Shown in pieces: positions 54,198 through 58,777 of a stretch of 58,777 nucleotides of DNA. Position numbers and translations under genes: made by a program. The notes beneath the pieces are model-generated. The model did not search any database and was not told where the DNA came from. It saw nothing but the letters and a program-made list of their open reading frames with translations. Numbering within the stretch: the first letter of the stretch is position 1; every line of letters begins with the position of its first letter. The DNA is taken from assembly GCA_016209525.1 (NCBI GenBank), contig JACQWK010000605.1:1-58777 (forward strand), written 5' to 3'. The DNA is from Verrucomicrobiota bacterium. Its GTDB lineage: Bacteria; Verrucomicrobiota; Verrucomicrobiia; Limisphaerales; SIBE01.

Positions 54198-56984
54198 ATG
54201 CTCACGTTAATCTTCGAAACCGTGCTCAAGTCTTCTTGGCAGGCGGCGGTGCTCATCTGTTTGGTGTTGGCGGTTCAGACGGTGCTGGGCCGCAAGCTCG
54301 CAGCACGGTGGCGCTACAGCCTGTGGTTCCTCGTGCTGATCCGGCTGTTGATTCCGGTGACGCCGGAAAGCGCCTTCAGCGTTTACAACCTGGCGCCCGA
54401 CAGGACTACCTATCCGCGCGGGGCAGAAAGGCGCGAATTGGCATTATTCGCTCTGAACTCTCCTTCGGCGGTTGACGCTCCTGAGTCGCCGGCGCCAGTT
54501 CAACTCCAAGAGACCCGCGTGTCTCAGCGTCGTCCGGGCAAGGCGCGTCCTTGGATTGTTTGGCCGGCCCTTGGGTGGCTGACCGGAGCCTTGATCATGA
54601 GCGGGTATTTCGCGTGGGGCATCGCACGGTTTGGCCGCCGCGTGCGTCGATTGGCGCGGCTGGAGGACGCCCGAGTGGAGTCGCTGCTTGAAGAGGCGAA
54701 ACGGCGGGTTGGGATCAGGTCCGTGGTCGAAGTGGTCGAAACTTGCGAAACGGCGGTCCCGGCGATGTACGGACTGCTCCGGCCGCGGCTTTTGTTGCCG
54801 CGAGATTTTCGGAGGCATTTCTCGGACGAGGAACTCCGGCTGGTGTTCCTGCACGAGCTGACGCATTTGCGGCGGTGCGATCATGTCATCAATTGGGTGA
54901 TGCTGATCCTTTCAGCGATCCACTGGTTCAATCCGCTGATCTGGCTGGCGTTCGCCCGGATGCGGGCGGACCGGGAACTGGCTTGCGACGAGCAAGTGCT
55001 GTCGGTCTCGCCGGAGCACCAGAACAAGGACTACGGCCAAATGCTCATCAGACTATTGGAAGGCTTGCCTCGCCCGGCTCGTCTGCCTGGATTGATCGGA
55101 ATCGTCGAGAACACCAACCAACTCAAAAGGAGAATCACCATGATCGCGAAGTTCAAACGGCCGGCGCGCTGGTCTGTGCTGCTGGCTTTGCCTGTCATTG
55201 CACTCGGCCTCATCACGTTGACCGATGCGCAGACCAAGGAGGAGAGGCCGGACAAGGGAATCATCGCCGAGATCGAGAAACTCGGAGGCAAGGTCAAGTA
55301 TGATGAAAGCCGACCGGATCGTCCGGTGGTGAGCGTCAACTTCTTCAACATTCATTGGTGGAGACCTGCTGAGCCGCAGTTGAAGGTCAGCGACGACATG
55401 CTGAGGCGGTTCGAGGCATTCACAGAACTGGAAGAACTCGATCTAACTCACACTCAAATCGCCGATGAAAGTTTGTCACACCTTAAGGGCCTGACGAAAC
55501 TAAGTAAACTGAGACTGTGGTCCACGAAGATTAATGGCTCAGGTCTCCGACACCTTAAGGCTCTCGCAAATCTCAAGGAGTTGAATCTGAACAATACACA
55601 TATAACTGGAGCCGGCCTGGCCCAACTCAAGGACTTCTCCAATCTCGAATCGCTTCATCTCAAAGATTCCACCCAGCTTGCAGACGGCGACCTGCAGCAT
55701 CTAGCAGGGCTGACGAGACTCAAGCATCTGAGTTTCGAAGGAACGAGTCTTACAGGTCTGGGCCTCAGACACCTCAAAGCGCTTACCAATCTCACCGGGT
55801 TGCATTTGTCAAACACGCAGGTGACGGATGATGGACTCGCTAATCTTAAAGACTTCTTAAGCCTGGAAAGCCTCAACCTCTTCCTCGCCAGGAAGGTCAC
55901 GGACGCCGGCCTCCAGCATCCCGCAGGGCTGACAAACCTCCGATCACTGACCCTGGGATTCTCAGCGATTACAGATAGCGGCTTGGTTCATCTCAAGGAG
56001 CTGCAGAAGCTGGAACAGCTTGATCTATTGAGAACGAAGATCGGCGATGCAGGTTTTGTTCATTTGCAGAATTTGACCAGACTCAAAGGACTAACGTTGG
56101 CCGGCACCAAGATCACCGACGCCAGTTGTGAGGTTTTGGGTGGTTTCACGAATCTCACCTTCCTGCATATTTCTGATACAGACGTCACCGAGACCGGCTT
56201 GGCGCGTCTCAAGACCCTGTCGAAACTCGAGGTGCTACGCCTTGGAGGGACCAAGCAAGTGACAGACGCCGCACTACAGCAGCTCCAAGATTTTCCGTGG
56301 TTGAAAGCGGTAAGCTTGGCCGGCGGAATTGTTTCTGAGGTCGGTTTGAGGTCTTTAAAGAACCTCCCGCCTCTCGAGATGATTGGCGGCTATTGGAGTC
56401 CCTTAACATTAGGTGGCCCGACGATCACCGATTCAAGTCTTGTTCATCTCAAACGCTTGAGCAAACTCGAATCCCTTTCTCTGAAGGATACGAGAATCAG
56501 TCCCGAAGGGATCGCTCGTTTGAAAGAGGTCCCCGGCTTGGAGGCTTTGCACCTGACCGGGACTCAGGTCACCGATTCACTGTTGGTCCATCTCCTTGAA
56601 CTGCCCGGTCTCCAAGCGCTGTTCCTGGTCGATAGTTCAGTGACAGACGTGGGCCTCAGTTATCTTAAGGAGCTGAAGAACTTGAGCGTGCTCGATCTGA
56701 AGCGGACGAGAATTACCGATGCCGGCTTGATCAATCTGAAAAGCTTGAGAAAACTTGACCAGGTGTTCTTGACTGGCACTCGAGTTACTGATGCTGGCTT
56801 GGGGCATCTCTCGGAACTGCAGGGCTACTTAGATCTTGGAGGAACTCAAATTACCGACGCCGGTATAGCGCAACTTAAGAAAGCTTCAAAGCTCCGGGAA
56901 TTAAACCTGAGAGACACCCAAGTGACCCCTGCGGGAATCGGAGCGTTGAAGAACGCCCTTCCTAATTTGACTGTCAGTCGTTGA
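54198..56984 (+). CDS. M56 (BlaR1/MecR1-type) peptidase fused to leucine-rich repeats, copy 2
   Basis: A 928-residue paralogue of the preceding gene with the same layout: hydrophobic segments, HELTH (His219), ADRELACDEQ, a fourth hydrophobic segment and about 20 leucine-rich repeats. From 55047 to about 55310 the DNA is nearly identical to 51830-52075 of copy 1, across the end of the M56 domain, the fourth segment and the start of the linker (EIEKLGGKVKYDE). The LRR regions are more divergent in sequence and repeat number. This suggests a tandem duplication, with diversification of the sensor part. No second repressor gene is present, so both copies may act on the same BlaI-type protein. Confidence 0.92.
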   Translation: MLTLIFETVLKSSWQAAVLICLVLAVQTVLGRKLAARWRYSLWFLVLIRLLIPVTPESAFSVYNLAPDRTTYPRGAERRELALFALNSPSAVDAPESPAPVQLQETRVSQRRPGKARPWIVWPALGWLTGALIMSGYFAWGIARFGRRVRRLARLEDARVESLLEEAKRRVGIRSVVEVVETCETAVPAMYGLLRPRLLLPRDFRRHFSDEELRLVFLHELTHLRRCDHVINWVMLILSAIHWFNPLIWLAFARMRADRELACDEQVLSVSPEHQNKDYGQMLIRLLEGLPRPARLPGLIGIVENTNQLKRRITMIAKFKRPARWSVLLALPVIALGLITLTDAQTKEERPDKGIIAEIEKLGGKVKYDESRPDRPVVSVNFFNIHWWRPAEPQLKVSDDMLRRFEAFTELEELDLTHTQIADESLSHLKGLTKLSKLRLWSTKINGSGLRHLKALANLKELNLNNTHITGAGLAQLKDFSNLESLHLKDSTQLADGDLQHLAGLTRLKHLSFEGTSLTGLGLRHLKALTNLTGLHLSNTQVTDDGLANLKDFLSLESLNLFLARKVTDAGLQHPAGLTNLRSLTLGFSAITDSGLVHLKELQKLEQLDLLRTKIGDAGFVHLQNLTRLKGLTLAGTKITDASCEVLGGFTNLTFLHISDTDVTETGLARLKTLSKLEVLRLGGTKQVTDAALQQLQDFPWLKAVSLAGGIVSEVGLRSLKNLPPLEMIGGYWSPLTLGGPTITDSSLVHLKRLSKLESLSLKDTRISPEGIARLKEVPGLEALHLTGTQVTDSLLVHLLELPGLQALFLVDSSVTDVGLSYLKELKNLSVLDLKRTRITDAGLINLKSLRKLDQVFLTGTRVTDAGLGHLSELQGYLDLGGTQITDAGIAQLKKASKLRELNLRDTQVTPAGIGALKNALPNLTVSR

Positions 56985-57134
56985 ACCCACGCCGCGCCTC
57001 GGCAGATGCTCCGTCCGCGGTCTGTCCCCAGAACTCCCTCAAAGTCTGTGCGGCCCATGTCAGGGTGCGGGAATTGAACTTTTCGCTTTGCCTTCTCCGT
57101 CTCCTCCGTTGGGTCCTGTTTTCTGAACAAATGC

Positions 57135-58553
57135 CTAGTTGCCGGCGGGAAGGGCGCCCATCCCCTCCGCCAGCGCTTTGGCGGACGCGCGAATGACAGC
57201 CTCGGAGGTGACCGTGGCCCCGCTGATGGCATCGACACCGTTGACGGTTTGTTTTTCCAGGATGCGGCGGATCGATTCCTCGATCGCGTGGTAATACTGG
57301 CGGTCGCTGTGGTGCGTCACTTTGAGGTTGTCTATGCGGCCCGCTTTCACCAACGCTTCCACTTCCACATTCCCGGAATATCCCAGGCTTTTCCCCGCAT
57401 ACGTGCCGTCCGGAATCCGGCGGACGTCCAACGCATCGAACAGGCGGATAACTTCGATCGTGTCGCGAGCGCGGTCTTGGTCTCTTTTGATCTGTTCGAC
57501 TTGCGCCGGGCTGCCTGTGGGCGCCAAGGCCAAGACCCGGCGGTAAAATTCGGTGGCTCTGGAAAAATCTCTGGAGGCGCGGCAAGCATCTCCCGCCAGC
57601 AAATAAGTCTGACTGGGTAGAAATCCGCGTTTCAGGCCTTCGTCGCAAAGCCGGAGCGCCTTGTCCGTTTCTTTCAGATCTCCCCAGGCTTTGATCACCG
57701 CCGGGGTCAGCGGAAGCCGATCAAGCAGCTCGACGGTCCCCGCTCGGTCGCCCAACCTGTAATAGCATTCGGCGAGTCGGGCGGCGCTGGGTGTCTCGGC
57801 AAATTTCGGGTTGCGATCCACCTTCGCTTGGCGCCACCAGAACGCGGCTCGCGCGTAATCCCGGAAGAATTCAAAATACATCCGTCCCAATTCGTTCATG
57901 GCCCGGACGCTCACGCTTTCGTTCATTTGATTGAGGACCAGCAGATGATGCACGAACCGCACGCCGCTCCGATACCGTTTCGGATTGGAGTTGACGATGT
58001 CCCAAAGGTAGTGGTCCACGTTGCGCGTATAGTTCCAGATGATGGGGGTCGGTTCGGGCCAGGACAGGTCGAGCGTTTCCGGATATTCCAACGGCGTGGC
58101 CTCAAACCAATCGGGAGGAGTGCGGCCCATTTGCCCGATCAGAGCATCGAGGGTCCGGGCGCCGCCGGAGGAATCGCCGGCCGCCGGCTTCGTGCCGGGA
58201 GAATCGGCTGCAGGGGCTCGCGATGGTTCGGAGTCTTTAGGCCGGGGTGACAAGACCTGCCGCTGGCCGTCCTGAGTGATGGCTCCCACCCGGTTGAGCG
58301 GATAGCTCCGAATCAATGGCCGGTTTTCCACGGTGATCTGGATTCTGACGGATTGTTCCGTCCGTTCGATGATTTTGCCGCTGATTCGAGTTCCACTGAG
58401 GAGTTCGATTTCGTCTTGCGCCACGGCGGAGGCAAACTGCAGGCCAACCAGACAGGCCCAGGCGAGGCGAAAATTCGTGAATCGTGAATCGTAAATCGTA
58501 AATCGCAATTTGGGGTCGCGGCGGCGGCTACCGTTCGGAGTGACATTGGGCAT
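57135..58553 (-). CDS. exported TPR protein with C-terminal FMN-binding domain
   Basis: The C-terminal 90 residues match the FMN-binding domain of RnfG/NqrC type (DGTYAGKSLGYSGNVEVEAL; VDAISGATVTSEAVIRASAK). The DAISGAT motif is the site at which ApbE attaches FMN covalently through phosphoester to the threonine (about Thr447 counted from ATG 58553). The middle part (TPSAARLAECYYRLGDRAGT; FSRATEFYRRVLALAPTGSP) has TPR-like helices. A signal peptide is seen (WACLVGLQFASAVAQDE). The segment before it (RFTIYDSRFTNFR) is encoded by a word repeat near 58468-58506, so the true start may be further in. It may carry electrons outside the cytoplasmic membrane, but no partner gene is visible. Confidence 0.85.
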   Translation of the reverse strand: MPNVTPNGSRRRDPKLRFTIYDSRFTNFRLAWACLVGLQFASAVAQDEIELLSGTRISGKIIERTEQSVRIQITVENRPLIRSYPLNRVGAITQDGQRQVLSPRPKDSEPSRAPAADSPGTKPAAGDSSGGARTLDALIGQMGRTPPDWFEATPLEYPETLDLSWPEPTPIIWNYTRNVDHYLWDIVNSNPKRYRSGVRFVHHLLVLNQMNESVSVRAMNELGRMYFEFFRDYARAAFWWRQAKVDRNPKFAETPSAARLAECYYRLGDRAGTVELLDRLPLTPAVIKAWGDLKETDKALRLCDEGLKRGFLPSQTYLLAGDACRASRDFSRATEFYRRVLALAPTGSPAQVEQIKRDQDRARDTIEVIRLFDALDVRRIPDGTYAGKSLGYSGNVEVEALVKAGRIDNLKVTHHSDRQYYHAIEESIRRILEKQTVNGVDAISGATVTSEAVIRASAKALAEGMGALPAGN

Positions 58554-58680
58554 CCGGAAGAATCTGCTGCTTCCGACGAGAAAGTCCAGCCCGCAGCCTC
58601 CAACAAGGGTGTGTTTAACAGGTACCTCAACGAGTTGTCGCTGATTTTCGGCGCGCGGCCTTCCAGGAGGGCGCATCTAG

Positions 58681-58741
58681 ACACTGCCGCCGAATCTCCA
58701 ACGGTGTAACTCCCTCTCTTCCACGAAGTGGAGGAGAGGGC
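58681..58741. repeat. dispersed element, opposite orientation to 186-288
   Basis: This segment (ACACTGCCGCCGAATCTCCA, then ACGGTGTAACTCC and the CCACGAAGTGG hairpin) is the reverse complement of the core and one arm of the element at 186-288, with a few differences. Only one terminal arm is evident here. It lies just upstream of the FMN-binding gene. Confidence 0.7.
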
Positions 58742-58777
58742 CGGGGAGAGGAGGAGCATTTCATCCAAGCACATCTG

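Noticed and set aside
50317..56984. Beta-lactam resistance operon
   Set aside because: BlaI and M56 domains are present, but there is no penicillin-binding sensor domain or beta-lactamase.

Overview
The window looks like part of a chromosome from the PVC superphylum, most probably Verrucomicrobiota (Pedosphaera/Limisphaerales-like). This is an inference from gene content. It rests on a Tat-exported DUF1501 protein beside a PPC-domain protein, secreted Ig/Calx-beta and BNR-type proteins, a GreA with a very long N-terminal extension as in chlamydiae, M56 peptidases fused to 'TDAGLxHLK' leucine-rich repeats, and abundant palindromic intergenic repeats. There is no rRNA or taxonomic marker gene. 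I saw no tRNA, CRISPR array, insertion sequence or phage gene.

Layout. 297-6000 (minus strand): large secreted Ig-like protein, PPC-domain protein with a probable one-base frameshift, and DUF1501 protein. 6141-12068 (plus): orphan HicB-like protein, then a compact module of DUF1257 (Ycf35-like), DUF2997, a small radical-SAM/4Fe-4S protein, a Ycf46-type AAA ATPase and a HEAT-WD40 protein, followed by an overlapping family 9 glycosyltransferase. 13094-15840 (minus): MFS exporter and TolC-type channel. 16108-22000: small genes (DUF423, M50 protease, DUF5678 plus retropepsin) and two exported proteins. 22567-24953 (minus): aroB, an unknown gene and a trpG/pabA amidotransferase. 25051-29548: Sco1-like copper protein, GreA-like factor, rsmB. 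29635-33840: broken pilin-like gene, then an iron-uptake set of a DtxR-FeoA fusion and a FeoB split into a GTPase ORF and a membrane ORF. 33837-40416 (minus): PLP decarboxylase, fabI, and the housekeeping run prs, rplY, pth, rpsF, ssb, rplI (no rpsR). 40988-47519: kinase-like protein with a substituted lysine, CPBP protease, comF, accD, ECF sigma factor, MFS transporter. 47879-58553: M28 peptidase, a BlaI repressor followed by two tandem M56-LRR fusion proteins, and a flavinylated FMN-binding protein.

The strongest candidates for uncharacterised biology are the DUF1257/DUF2997/radical-SAM/AAA/HEAT-WD40 module (6638-12068) and the BlaI plus duplicated M56-LRR signalling cassette (50317-56984). 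A second layer of interest is the repeats. At least four families of palindromic elements and several 7-11 bp word repeats fill the intergenic space, and some extend in frame into coding sequences.
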